Assembly (NCBI RefSeq): GCF_039769985.1
Contig: NZ_JBDNCH010000002.1
Location: 248,001-312,000, forward strand
Length of the DNA stretch: 64,000 bases
From: Ponticoccus litoralis
Lineage (GTDB): Bacteria > Pseudomonadota > Alphaproteobacteria > Rhodobacterales > Rhodobacteraceae
Direction of reading: 5' to 3'
The position numbers and the translations under genes were made by a program. Below are positions 7,965-19,157 of the stretch, piece by piece. The notes below the pieces were generated by a model. The model did not search any database. It had not been told where the DNA came from and was given only the letters and a program-made list of their open reading frames with translations. How positions within the stretch are numbered: position 1 is the stretch's first letter; each line of letters starts with the position of its first letter.

Positions 7965-9186
7965 TCAGCCGAAGAGATCGTGCGCCAGCTCCAGCGCCTC
8001 GACCAGCGTGTCGATCTCGGCCTCGGTGTTGTACAGGCCCATCGACGCGCGGCAGGTCGCCGTGACGCCAAGCTGGTCCATCAGCGGCCCGGCGCAGTGA
8101 TGGCCCGCGCGCACCGCCACACCCTTCTTGTCGAGGATGGTCGAGATGTCATGCGCATGGCCCGCCCCCTCCATCGTGAAGGAGAAGATCGCCGCCTTGT
8201 CCGCTGTCGTGCCCTGCAGCGACAGCCAGTTGAGGCCGGACAGCTTCTGCACGGCGTAATCGCGCAGGCTGGCCTCGTGGGCGGCGATGTTCTCCATCCC
8301 GAGGCCCATCATGTACTCCAGCGCGACGCCAAGGCCGATCTGCTGGACGATGCCCGGCGTGCCCGCCTCGAACTTCATCGGCGGGTCGTTGTAGGTGACC
8401 TCGTCCTTCGACACGTCCTTGATCATGTCGCCGCCGCCCATGAAGGGGCGCATCTCGGCCATGCGGGCCTTGCTCATCCAGATCGCGCCAGAGGCGGAGG
8501 GGCCGTAAAGCTTGTGCCCGGTGATGGCATAGAAATCGCAGCCGATGTCGGGGATGTTCACCGGCATATGCACCGCCGCCTGAGAGCCGTCGACCAGCAC
8601 CGGCACCCCCTTGGCGCGGGCGCCCTCGCAGATCGCCTTGACGTCGACCACGGTGCCCAGCACGTTCGAGACATGGGTGACGGCGACCAGCTTGGTCTTC
8701 GGGCCGATGGCGTCGATGACCTTTTGCGGGTCCAGCGCGCCGGTCGAGATCCACGTCGACCCACTTCAGCACCACGCCCTGCCGCTCGCGCAGGAAATGC
8801 CAGGGCACGATATTGGCGTGATGCTCCATCACCGACAGGACGATCTCGTCGCCGGGTTCCAGCCGGGGCATGGCCCAGCCGTAGGCGACCATGTTGATGC
8901 CCATGGTGGTGCCGGTGGTGTAGACGATTTCCTCGGGATCGGGGGCACCAAGAAAGCGAGCGATGATCTCGCGCACGCCCTCGTATTTCTCGGTCGCGAG
9001 GTTTGACAGGTAGTGCAAGCCCCTGTGAACGTTTGCGTATTCCTCGGCATAGCCCTCGGTCACCGCGTCGATGACGACCTGCGGCTTCTGCGCCGAGGCA
9101 CCGTTGTCGAGGTAGACCAGCGGCTTGCCGTTGACCTCTCGCGACAGGATCGGAAAGTCGCGGCGGATCGTTTCTACGTCATACAT
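7965..9186 (-). CDS. sufS: Cysteine desulfurase SufS, frame broken at about 8742 (406 aa if corrected)
   Basis: PLP-dependent group II cysteine desulfurase that supplies sulfur to the SUF Fe-S assembly machine. The N-terminal part (FPILSREVNGKPLVYLDNGASAQKP) and the C-terminal part with the PLP-lysine segment (DFYAITGHKLYGPSASG) and RAGHHCAGPLMDQL carrying the catalytic Cys are both perfect but lie in different frames. Removing one base near 8742 joins VDVDLD to GALDPQKVIDAIGPKTK. The corrected length of 406 aa is exactly typical. As the gene is normally essential, a consensus error is likelier than inactivation. It is the last gene of the minus-strand suf operon. Confidence 0.9.
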
Positions 9187-9763
9187 TCATTGCCATCCCG
9201 TTCGGATCGACCCCCGCGAGGGCCAGTACGATCGACAGCGCGAAGGCCATGGCCAGAAGGCCCAGCCCCGCGACGGCACCGGCCTTGAGCAGGCTGCCCA
9301 GCCCGTGCGCCTCGTCGATAAAATTCAGCAGGATCCACAGGCCAAGCCCGGTGATCGCCATGAAGACCCCGGTGCCCAGCACCGGCGCCAGCGGCAGCAC
9401 CAGTGCCATGAGCGCCTGCGCCAGAACCCGCAGCGCCTGCATCCAGATCAGCAGCAGCGCCATGTCGCGCAGCCGCGCGGTGCCGCCGAACAGCCCGCCG
9501 ACCCATGTCAGCGCGGCGATGGTCGAGGCGAGGACGGCGGCCTGCATCCCGGCGAAGACCGCCGGATTGGCCAGAACCCCCGGCACCGGCACGGGCGCCA
9601 GAAGATGCGAGGCCGAAAAGACCAGCGTGTTCAGCACCACGACCAGCGCGAAGGCGGTCCACAGCGCCTCTGTCCCCTACCGGATCGACAGCAGCAGCCG
9701 CGCCACATCGCGCGGCGAGACCACAGTCTGCAGGGCCAGCGACAGGATGCCCGCCGGGTTCAC
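9179..9763 (-). pseudogene. YIP1-like membrane protein with an in-frame TAG near its start
   Basis: From GTG 9763 the frame reads 28 residues (ALQTVVSPRDVARLLLSIR), then hits TAG at 9679-9677 and continues in the same frame with EALWTAFALVVVLNTLVF to the end. The downstream part has at least four hydrophobic segments, and the pair of neighbouring genes looks like YIP1-family membrane proteins often found within rhodobacterial suf operons. Unlike the other broken genes here, this is a nonsense codon, not a frameshift. The 3' end overlaps the sufS start by 8 bases. Either the stop is a sequence error or only a shortened product is made. Confidence 0.55.
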
Positions 9764-10245
9764 GCGCCCACCTCAGCCGCGATGCGCAGGCCCTTGATCC
9801 AGAACAGCCCGAAGGCCACGACCCAGAGCAGGCCGACCAGCGTCAGCGCCGGTCCGGGGCCGATGAAGCCCGCCACCAGCCCGTTCAGCAGCATCAGCGG
9901 AGAGGCCGCCAGCAGCGCCCAGAACAGCGCCACGCGAGACCCGTAGCCGGTCATGCCGCTGCCCATGGCGCGGGCGAGCAGCGCCACCAGAAAGGCCAGC
10001 GCGTAGAGGATCAGCGGCACGAAGAAGACCACCGCCAGCAACGTGCCGCCCAAGAGCATGTTCAGGTCCTGATCCTGCAGATGCGCCTGCCGCGCCAGCG
10101 CGGGCCAGCGGGCCACGAACATCACGCCGCAGCCCCCCATGAGGAAGGCCAGCGCCCGCGCCTCGGACGCGGGCTGCGCAAAGATGCGGCGCAGCACCGC
10201 GCCCGGCCCGCGAAAGCTGGCCGCGATGTCGGTGGTGACAGACAC
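9760..10245 (-). CDS. YIP1-family membrane protein (161 aa)
   Basis: A 161-residue integral membrane protein with four to five hydrophobic helices (ALAFLMGGCGVMFVAR, LLGGTLLAVVFFVPLILYALAF, VALFWALLAASPLMLLNGL, ALTLVGLLWVVAFGLFWI). The soluble start is GPGAVLRRIFAQPASEARAL. Genes of this kind sit between sufD and sufS in related bacteria; their role in Fe-S assembly is not known. The 3' end overlaps the GTG start of the next YIP1-like gene by four bases, so the two are probably a cotranslated pair. Confidence 0.65.
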   Translation of the reverse strand: MSVTTDIAASFRGPGAVLRRIFAQPASEARALAFLMGGCGVMFVARWPALARQAHLQDQDLNMLLGGTLLAVVFFVPLILYALAFLVALLARAMGSGMTGYGSRVALFWALLAASPLMLLNGLVAGFIGPGPALTLVGLLWVVAFGLFWIKGLRIAAEVGA

Positions 10246-10265
10246 GCGCCCTGCCCTCCTTCGGC

Positions 10266-11544
10266 TCAGGCCCGACGACGGGCCAGCCAGGCCTCGACGC
10301 GGTCCACCAGTTCTTCGCGCAGGCTCTCGTCCTCGATCTCCTGCACGGCTTCGGCGATGAAGGCGATGGTCATCATGTCTTCGGCGATGCCGCGCGGCAC
10401 GCCGCGGGCCCGCAGGTAGAACAGGCTGTCCTCGTCGATGGCGCCAGAGGTCGACCCGTGCGAACAGGCCACGTCGTCGGCGTAGATCTCAAGCTCGGGC
10501 TTGGCCGGGAACTGGCTGTCCCCGTCCAGCAAGAGGCTTTGCGAGATCTGGTAACCGTCGGTCTTCTGCGCGTCGGGCTGCACCAGGATCTTGCCACTGG
10601 AAGACGCCGGTGGCGCCGTTGCGCAGCACCTTCTTGAAGACCTGACGCGACTCGCAGTTCACCGCGTCATGGGTGATGAAGACTGTGTCGTCGTGGTGGA
10701 AATCGCCGTCGCCCATGCAGGCGCCCGCGACATGGGCCACCGCGTCGTCGCCGGTGAACTCGATCACCGCCTCGTTGCGGGTCAGCACGCCGTTCATGGT
10801 CAGGGTGAAGCTCTTGAAGGTGCTTTCCTGCGCCAGACGGGCAAAGACATGCGTCACCGCGCGGCGCGCGTGGTCACGGCCCTGCGCGCGGACGTGATGC
10901 AGCGCGCCGCCCTCGGCGATATCCGCCTCGATCACATGGTTGAAACGCGCGGCGGCGGGACCGTTTTCAAGGATCGTCGCCTCGCAGCCCGCATCGACCT
11001 TCACCACGTGGTGCAGGATCGCGTCAGAGCGCGTTTCCTTGTGCGTGTAGGTGATGTGGATCGGCTTCGAGGGCTTGCCGGTCACGTGGATCAGCAGGCC
11101 ATCGGTGGCAAAGGCGGTGTTCAGCGCCGCGTAGGGCCGCTGCACCGGGCTCTGGCCCTTGGCCTCGAGCGTGCCATAGAGGTCCTGCGCCCAGTGGATA
11201 TCCGCGACATCGGCCAGACGGGCGATTTCCACCCCTTCCAGCGAGAAATCGTCAGAGGCCTCGGCGTCGAAGACACCGTCGACAAAGACGATCTGCAGCC
11301 GCTCGCGTTCGCCGAAGATCGGCGCCTCATGGGCTTCGAAGGCCTCGGCCTCGGGCGCCTCGACCGCGTTCAGCGTATCGGGGCGGGTGAACTTCCAGTA
11401 TTCGTCGCGCGCACCGGGCAGGCCCATGGCCTGCACGCGGGACAGCGCGTCGCGGCGGGCGGACGCGGACCAGCCGCCCTCGGGCAGGGTCAGCGCGGCA
11501 AGCCGTGCGTCGGTTGCGGTCTGTTTCGCCCGGGGCAAAGCCAT
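10266..11544 (-). CDS. sufD: Fe-S assembly scaffold SufD, frame broken at 10596 (425 aa if corrected)
   Basis: SufD is the non-catalytic partner of SufB in the SufBC2D scaffold. The N-terminal frame (from ATG 11544) runs to LRNGATGVFQ and the correct continuation GKILVQPDAQKTDGYQ lies in the other frame. The DNA there reads CCAGTGGC on the minus strand, and removing the T restores SufD. The C-terminal portion has EIYADDVACSHGSTSG with the conserved Cys-Ser-His segment, and GIAEDMMTIAFIAE. The corrected length of 425 aa is normal. The start immediately follows the sufC stop. A sequencing error is the best explanation of the break. Confidence 0.9.
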
Positions 11545-12300
<756 letters not shown>

Positions 12301-12340
12301 CTTTCGTCCTTTCGTCTGCCCCGTCAGGGGCCTGTTCGAT

Positions 12341-12430
12341 CTGCGCAGCGTGCTGCGCGGTGTTCGTGTTGCGCAGACTCCTGCGCGGTGTTCAGGTTGC
12401 GCGCCGGGGCGCGCGGGGTTCGTCATGCGC
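12341..12430. repeat. Short imperfect tandem repeat upstream of sufC
   Basis: The spacer between sufC and the YbjQ-like gene contains two copies of CTGCGCGGTGTTC followed by GTTGCGC, about 37 bases apart (near 12354 and 12391), and a third degenerate GGGGCGCGCGGGGTTCG. These GC-rich direct repeats encode no recognisable peptide and may be a degenerate extragenic element. No promoter or riboswitch fold is obvious. Confidence 0.4.
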
Positions 12431-12454
12431 CATCCGGCGCGGGGTTCGGCGGCC

Positions 12455-12766
12455 TCAGCCCAGCACCACGGCGGTGCCGCTGGCCGAGACCATGAGCATG
12501 TTGTTGATGACCTCGTAATCGAGATCGACGCCGACCACCGCATTGGCACCCCGGCTTGCGGCGCGCTCTTCCAGCTCTCGCAGGGCGGTGTCGCGGGCCT
12601 CTTGCAGCGAGGCCTCGTAGGCCCCCGAGCGTCCGCCGATGATGTCGGTGATCCCGGCAAAGATGTCGCGGAACACGTTCGCCCCAAGGATCGCCTCGCC
12701 CACGACGATGCCCTTGTACTCGGCGATCTGGTAACCTTCGACGGTGGGTGTGGTGGTGACGATCAT
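12455..12766 (-). CDS. YbjQ/UPF0145 family protein
   Basis: A 103-residue protein of the YbjQ (heavy-metal-binding-like, UPF0145) family. It shows the conserved pattern TTTPTVEGYQIAEYKGIVVGE, then GGRSGAYEASLQEARDTAL and GANAVVGVDLDYEV, ending in the hydrophobic segment MLMVSASGTAVVL. The family forms pentameric barrels whose function is unclear. It lies inside the suf operon between the FkbM-like remnant and sufC, with four bases of overlap with the remnant, an arrangement I would not predict functionally. The start ATG 12766 gives the usual short N-terminus. Confidence 0.85.
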   Translation of the reverse strand: MIVTTTPTVEGYQIAEYKGIVVGEAILGANVFRDIFAGITDIIGGRSGAYEASLQEARDTALRELEERAASRGANAVVGVDLDYEVINNMLMVSASGTAVVLG

Positions 12767-13289
12767 GAGGCCGCTCCGGGTTTCATCAGGAAGTTCATGT
12801 TGCCGCCATAGTGGCGCTTGTCGCAGACCGGGGTGTAGCCCCGCTCTGCCGCCCATGCCCGGAAAGCCCCGGCATTGGCATCCTCCACCTTGATGAAGAT
12901 CAGCGGGCGGCAGCGGGCCACGGTCGGTTCCAGCCCCGCCAGCACCTCCATCTCCATGCCCTCGACGTCGATCTTGATCAGGTCGAAGCGGTCCTCCGCA
13001 AACAGCACATCGCCCGCATCGACCTGAAGATCGGCGCCCTTGCCGCGCAGCATCTTGGTGCCGCCAAGGTTGCGGTCGCGGCGCTTCATGAAGGGGCCCC
13101 CTCGCTTTCGGCGCCCAGCACGATGCCGGGCGCCTCCATGCGGTTCACACCGGTCAGCCCGTTCGGCACCACATTCGCGACCAGAGGCGCCAGCGGGATC
13201 GGCTCAATCACCGTGACCTGCGCGGCGCCGAGGTCGAAGTACTCGGCTCCCGTCGTCTCGGGCGCGGCCATGGAGAGGGTTCCGGTCAT
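12763..13289 (-). pseudogene. FkbM-family methyltransferase remnant, truncated and frameshifted
   Basis: Two frames together look like the middle and end of an FkbM-type methyltransferase: AAQVTVIEPIPLAPLVANVV in the first, then RRDRNLGGTKML, FDLIKIDVEGMEMEVLAGL and a C-terminal YGGNMNFL in the second. The frames meet at a G/C run near 13098-13103, where one missing base would reunite them. The glycine-rich SAM motif expected before VTVIEP is absent: only about 28 unrelated-looking residues precede it. So the gene is N-terminally truncated in addition to the frame break. It sits between sufB and sufC and is probably non-functional. Confidence 0.6.
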
Positions 13290-13340
13290 GTCACAACCTT
13301 CCGCAGCGCAGAGCGGGACGGCGAACCGCCCCCGGCCCCG

Positions 13341-14873
<1,533 letters not shown>

Positions 14874-14889
14874 GCGTATACCCTTCCTA

Positions 14890-15934
14890 TCAGGCGGACC
14901 GCGCGCGGTGCCGCCGAACCTTCTGTTCCCGTGCCTCGCAGAAGCGCGCGACCTCATCTTCCGTCGTCGAGGGTCCAAGGCTCACCCGGATGGCCGAGCT
15001 TGCCGTGACCTCGTCATATCCCATCGCGCGCAGCACGCGGCTGGCGCGGACCTTGCCGGACGAACAGGCGCTGCCCGCGCTGATCGCGAAGCCCGCCAGA
15101 TCCATCTGCATCACCTGCGTCTCTCCCTTCCACCCGGGGGTGGCAAAACAAGAGGTGTTCGGCAGGCGATCCGCGTCTTTCCCGACAAAAATAGTCTCTT
15201 TTGACGCAACCTCAATCCCATTTTCTAGAATCGCTCTAAGTTTTGCAACGCTTTCCCAAGCCCCCTCCGCCAGATCGCGCGCCGCCGCCTCTGCCGCCGC
15301 GCCGAACCCTGCGATTCCTATGATGTTTTCGGTGCCCGAGCGCCGCCCCATTTCCTGCCCGCCGCCGCGGATCTGCGCCGCCAGGTCGGTCCCGCGCCGC
15401 AGAATCAGCGCACCGATCCCCTTCGGCCCGCCCAGCTTGTGCGCCGAAGCCAACGCCATCTGGCAGCCCATCCAGTTGAAGGCCAGCGGCAGTTTGCCCC
15501 AGGCCTGCGTGGCATCCACCACCGCCAGCCCCTGCGCCAGAACCTGCACGACGCCGGTTTCGGAATTGGCCGCCTGCAGCGCCACCCGTCCCGGATCCCC
15601 GACCGATACGGCCCCGTCCCGCGACACCGGCAGCACCGGATCGACCCAGTGCCGCCACCGCATCGTGCTCCACATCCCCCGCCAGAAGGCCCCGCCCCGC
15701 ACAGGCCAGCGCCGCCGCCTCGGTGGCGCCGGAGACGAACACCACATCCGCCCCCTCCGCCCCGAAGGCCGCCGCAACCTGCGCCCGGGCCTTCTCGACC
15801 AGCGACTTCGCCGCCCGCCCCTCGGCATGCACCGAGGAGGGGTTGCCGACCAGGTCCATCGCCCGGACCATCGCCTCGCGCGCCTCGGCCCGCAAAGGCG
15901 CCGTCGCATTCCAGTCAAGATAGACCCGTTCCAC
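14890..15934 (-). CDS. Cysteine desulfurase (NifS/IscS-like), frame broken at 15650 (347 aa if corrected)
   Basis: Group I PLP cysteine desulfurase: VYLDWNATAPLRAEAREAM at the N-terminus, VDATQAWGKLPLAFNWMGC and the PLP-lysine segment ASAHKLGGPKGIGAL, then RSGTENIIGIAGF, and the mobile-loop catalytic Cys in SAGSACSSGKVRASRVL. The two halves are in different frames; the minus strand reads GGCACTGGG (plus CCCAGTGCC at about 15646-15654) and dropping the extra base joins HDAVAA to WVDPVLPVS. It is the first structural gene after iscR in the operon. Two desulfurases (this and SufS) in one operon is normal for this group. Confidence 0.85.
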
Positions 15935-15942
15935 GCGCGCCC

Positions 15943-15972
15943 CTGCTTCTTCTGTCCAAAATTATTCCGGGG
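15943..15972. repeat. Partial copy of a dispersed extragenic element
   Basis: The stretch GCTTCTTCTGTCCAAAATTATTCCGGGG matches, in reverse orientation, the CCCGGGATATTTTTGGACAGAAGAAG end of the larger intergenic elements near 26.2, 46.7 and 48.6 kb. Only the TTCTTCTGTCC-to-CCGGGG end is present here. It lies just upstream of the desulfurase gene. Confidence 0.5.
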
Positions 15973-15974
15973 TC

Positions 15975-16009
15975 GCCATTGTCGCGCCATTGGTCCGAGA
16001 GACAATGGC
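15975..16009. promoter_or_regulatory. 9-bp perfect inverted repeat between iscR and the desulfurase gene
   Basis: GCCATTGTC at 15975-15983 is matched exactly by GACAATGGC at 16001-16009, with 17 bases between. It lies in the 116-base spacer after iscR and before the cysteine desulfurase. It could form an RNA hairpin that tunes expression between iscR and the downstream suf genes, or act as an operator. Which one cannot be decided from sequence. Confidence 0.4.
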
Positions 16010-16050
16010 GACGGCAGCGCCCCGGTCCCGAACCCGCATCAGGCGCCCCT

Positions 16051-16515
16051 CTAGCGGTCGTCGTCCACCACCGCAAACAGGTTCGGCACCGCCGGGCATG
16101 GCGCAAGGCCGTTGCCCACCACGTCCGACAGCCGCGTCTGGTGCAGAAAGACATAGACCTGCGCCGACAGGCTCTGCCACAACCGGTTGGTCATGGACTG
16201 CGCCTTGGATCCCGACATGCCCCCCGAGGCGCCCGCCCCCTTGTGCATCGCATCCACGGTCTCGTCGACCGCCGCCAGCACGTCGACGATGCGGATATCG
16301 CTGGCCGAGCGCGCCAGCCGGTAGCCGCCGCCCGGCCCGCGCACCGATTCCACCAGCCCGGCGCGGCGCAGCTTCACGAACAGCTGTTCCGGGTAGGACA
16401 GCGACACGTCCTGACGGCGCGAGATATCCGCCAGCGTCACCAGCGCATCCTCCGCCTGCAGGGCGATATCGGCCAGCGCCACCATGGCATAGCGGCCCTT
16501 TGTACTCAGCTTCAT
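16051..16515 (-). CDS. iscR: Rrf2-family regulator IscR (single-cysteine rhodobacterial type)
   Basis: The 154-residue Rrf2 regulator begins MKLSTKGRYAMVALADIAL, with the winged helix about 1-70 (SLSYPEQLFVKLRRAGLVESVRGPGGGY). The region that in E. coli IscR holds three Fe-S ligands reads HKGAGASGGMSGSKAQSM and has no Cys; the only cysteine is C140 near the end (NGLAPCPAV). This matches the atypical IscR described in Rhodobacter sphaeroides, which binds an Fe-S cluster with a single Cys. It leads the suf operon and should repress it when cluster supply is adequate. Confidence 0.85.
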   Translation of the reverse strand: MKLSTKGRYAMVALADIALQAEDALVTLADISRRQDVSLSYPEQLFVKLRRAGLVESVRGPGGGYRLARSASDIRIVDVLAAVDETVDAMHKGAGASGGMSGSKAQSMTNRLWQSLSAQVYVFLHQTRLSDVVGNGLAPCPAVPNLFAVVDDDR

Positions 16516-16536
16516 GCGCGGTTCCCCCGGAACAAT

Positions 16537-16565
16537 TTGACCTTGACGGCCCGATTGCCTATCTG
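16537..16565 (+). promoter_or_regulatory. Candidate promoter for the downstream hydrolase
   Basis: TTGACC at 16537-16542 and TATCTG at 16560-16565 are spaced by 17 bases, a fair sigma-70-type pair reading forward in the intergenic space between iscR (minus) and the hydrolase (plus). A second TTGACG overlaps the spacer. The divergent iscR promoter must lie in the same region, so control by IscR of both directions is possible but not shown. Confidence 0.3.
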
Positions 16566-16681
16566 CTGCAAAGCCCCGACCCGGGCAGCCCGGATCGGAA
16601 ATTGTCTAAGGTGGCAGAGCGGATGCGTCAAGAATGCGCCCCTGCCGGCCCGGACATCACGTACAGGAGTGCCACCACCCC

Positions 16682-17335
16682 ATGCCCGAGGTCATCTTTC
16701 CCGGACCCGAAGGCCGCCTCGAAGGCCGTTACCATCCGCAAAAAGACCGCGATGCGCCGATTGCCATCGTGCTTCATCCGCACCCGCAGTTCGGCGGGAC
16801 GATGAACAACAAGGTGGTCTACAACCTGCATTACGCCTTCTACAAGATGGGCTTCACGGTGCTGCGGTTCAACTTCCGCGGCGTCGACCGCAGCCAGGGC
16901 GAATACGACCGGGGCGTGGGCGAATTGTCCGACGCGGCCTCGGCCCTCGACTACCTGCAGTCGATGAACCAGAACTCCAAGCATTGCTGGGTCGCCGGTT
17001 TCTCCTTCGGCGCATGGATCGGCATGCAGCTCCTGATGCGGCGCCCCGAGATCACCGGCTTCGTTTCGGTCTCCCCGCCCGCCAACATGTACGACTTCTC
17101 GTTCCTCGCGCCCTGCCCCTCGTCGGGACTGATCATCAACGGCACCAACGACCGCGTTGCGCCGCCCGCCGACACGCGCGGCCTGGTCAACAAGCTGCAC
17201 GAGCAGAAGGGCATCTCGATCACCCACGAGGAAATCGACGGCTCCGGCCATTTCTTCGAGGATCCGCACATGGACACGATGATCGGCTCGGTCACCGGCT
17301 ACGTGAAGCGGCGCCTGACCGAAACCACGAGGTAA
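16682..17335 (+). CDS. Alpha/beta hydrolase (COG2945-type)
   Basis: The 217-residue cytoplasmic hydrolase has APIAIVLHPHPQFGGTMNNKVV (oxyanion region), FRGVDRSQGEYDRG, the nucleophile elbow VAGFSFGAW (GFSFG), an acidic segment INGTNDRVAPP and the catalytic His in GSGHFF. The substrate is unknown. Genes of this family commonly sit divergently upstream of iscR-suf operons in Rhodobacterales. I start at ATG 16682 (MPEVIFPGPEG) rather than the upstream in-frame ATG 16634, because the family begins at this point. The next gene starts six bases after its stop, so they are likely cotranscribed. Confidence 0.8.
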   Translation: MPEVIFPGPEGRLEGRYHPQKDRDAPIAIVLHPHPQFGGTMNNKVVYNLHYAFYKMGFTVLRFNFRGVDRSQGEYDRGVGELSDAASALDYLQSMNQNSKHCWVAGFSFGAWIGMQLLMRRPEITGFVSVSPPANMYDFSFLAPCPSSGLIINGTNDRVAPPADTRGLVNKLHEQKGISITHEEIDGSGHFFEDPHMDTMIGSVTGYVKRRLTETTR

Positions 17336-17341
17336 ACGCCT

Positions 17342-17623
17342 ATGTCCGTCGTCGACGATCTTGCAGACAAGCTGGCCCGCGACACCATCAAGGCGATGGA
17401 CGCACTCGGCGACGAGAACCTGCCGGATCAGGTGGCGGCGGTGCTGGGCGCCTCTTCGCCCTCGTCAGAGGAAATCTTCCGCGCCGCGGTGCGCATCCGG
17501 CTGGCCGAGCGCCGGGCGCGGAGTTTCCTGAACGAGCATGTCGAGCGCGCCCTTGACGCCAGGCGGCGCGGCGAGGATCTGCCCGAGGCGCTGGCCCCGG
17601 GCACCGACAACAAGCACCTCTGA
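17342..17623 (+). CDS. Conserved hypothetical protein (93 aa)
   Basis: The 93-residue all-helical protein (VVDDLADKLARDTIKAMDAL, EEIFRAAVRIRLAERRARSFLNEHVERAL) has no signal sequence or transmembrane segment. It follows the hydrolase gene by six bases and is therefore in the same transcription unit. I do not recognise a named family. The helix content suggests a small adaptor or regulator, but that is only an impression. Confidence 0.65.
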   Translation: MSVVDDLADKLARDTIKAMDALGDENLPDQVAAVLGASSPSSEEIFRAAVRIRLAERRARSFLNEHVERALDARRRGEDLPEALAPGTDNKHL

Positions 17624-17632
17624 GGCCGGGCG

Positions 17633-17679
17633 CCGGTTTCTTGCAAAGAAACCGGCCCGAATTCCGCACCGGAATTCGG
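17633..17679. terminator. Double hairpin between convergent genes
   Basis: Two adjacent perfect hairpins: CCGGTTTCTT (17633-17642) with AAGAAACCGG (17646-17655), and CCGAATTCC (17657-17665) with GGAATTCGG (17671-17679). They lie between the end of a plus-strand gene and the end of lpdA on the minus strand, so they probably terminate or protect both transcripts. A very similar pair occurs at 40911-40960. Confidence 0.7.
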
Positions 17680-17705
17680 CACCCCCGCAGGCCGGGTGCC
17701 CGGGC

Positions 17706-19090
17706 TCAGAAGTGGATCGCCCGGCCCCATGCATCCAGAACGCTTTCGTGCATCATCTCCGACAGGGTCGGGTGCGGAAAGACCGTCTGCATCAGGTCCT
17801 CTTCGGTGGTCTCCAGCTGCCGCCCGATCACGTAGCCCTGGATCAGCTCCGTCACCTCGGCGCCGACCATATGGGCGCCCAGAAGCGCGCCGGTCTTCGC
17901 ATCGAAGATCGTCTTGACCATGCCCTCCGCCTCTCCCAGCGCGATGGCCTTGCCATTGCCGATGAAGGGGAAGCGCCCGACGCGGATCTCGTGCCCCGCG
18001 GCCTTTGCCTCTGCCTCGGTCAGTCCGACCGAGGCGACTTGAGGCTGGCAATAGGTACAGCCGGCGATGCTGTCCGGCGCGACCGGGTGCGGATCGCCCC
18101 CCGCGATCAGCTCGGCCACCATGACCCCCTCGTGGCTGGCCTTATGCGCCAGCCAGGGAGCCCCGGCCAGATCGCCGATGGCATAAAGCCCGTCGACCCC
18201 GGTGCGGCAGTGGCGGTCGGTCACGACATGGGTCTTCTCGACCCGCACGCCCAACTCTTTAAGTCCCAGACCTTCCACATTTCCGACAATTCCGACCGCC
18301 GAAATCACTGCATCGACCTCGATGCTTGACTTATCCCCAGATTTATCCACAGAGGCCACAACCTCCCCCGCCTGCCGGTCCAGCGCGGTGACCGTCGCCC
18401 CCTCCAGCACCGTCATGCCCTGCTTCACGAACTGCTTCCCGGCAAAGGCGGCGATCTCGGCATCCTCGGCGGGCAGGATGCGGTCCATCACCTCGACCAC
18501 CGTCACCTCGGCGCCGAGCGCATTGTAGAAGCTGGCGAACTCGATCCCGATGGCGCCCGAGCCGATAACCAGCAGGCGTTTGGGCATATGCGGCGGCTGC
18601 AGCGCGTGGCGGTAGCTCCAGACCCGCTTGCCGTCGGCCTCCAGCCCCGGCAGGTCCCGGGCGCGGGCCCCGGTGGCCAGCACCACCGCACCGGCCTCGA
18701 GCACGCGGTCTCCGACCACCACGCGGCGCGGACCCTCCAGCCGCGCCTCGCCCATCACAACGGTGACCCCGTTCTTCTTCAGCAGATGCCCGACACCCTG
18801 GTTCAGCTGCTTCGCGATCCCGCGCGAGCGCGCCACCACCCTGTCCAGGTCGAAGCCCAGCCCCTCGGTACCGTCAGGCCGAATTCCCCGGCCCTTTGCA
18901 TCAGGTGAAAGACCTCGGCAGAACGCAGAAGCGCCTTGGTCGGGATACAGCCCCAGTTCAGGCAGATGCCGCCGAGGTGCTCGCGTTCCACCACGCAGAC
19001 CGTCAGGCCAAGCTGCGCGCCGCGAATGGCGGCGACATAGCCCCCGGGGCCTGCGCCCACCACCACCATGTCGAATGTCTGCGAAGCCAT
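17706..19090 (-). CDS. lpdA: Dihydrolipoyl dehydrogenase, frame broken at about 18866-18872
   Basis: FAD-dependent E3 component of 2-oxoacid dehydrogenase complexes. Seen: the FAD motif VVVGAGPGGYVAAIRGAQLG, the redox disulfide in GGICLNWGCIPTKAL, the second Rossmann motif GSGAIGIEFASFYNALG, TDRHCRTGVDGLYAIGDLAG, and the C-terminal HPTLSEMMHE with the active-site His-Glu. The frame changes near GTACCGAGG at about 18866-18872. Assuming GTCGAGG there gives GLTVEGLGFDLDRVV and 460 residues, a normal length. It stands alone, not in a dehydrogenase operon. I annotate it as functional because E3 is normally indispensable. Confidence 0.9.
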
Positions 19091-19157
19091 GCGTGCCCTC
19101 CCTGCCGCCATCCGCCCAAGGCTACGGGACGGAGGGCGCGGGAGCAAAGCGAAAGCG

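Noticed and set aside
10591..10600. Programmed ribosomal frameshifting in sufD, cysS, bactofilin and others
   Set aside because: There are no slippery heptamers followed by pseudoknots. The shifts repair as inserted bases in repeated contexts, in genes not known for recoding.
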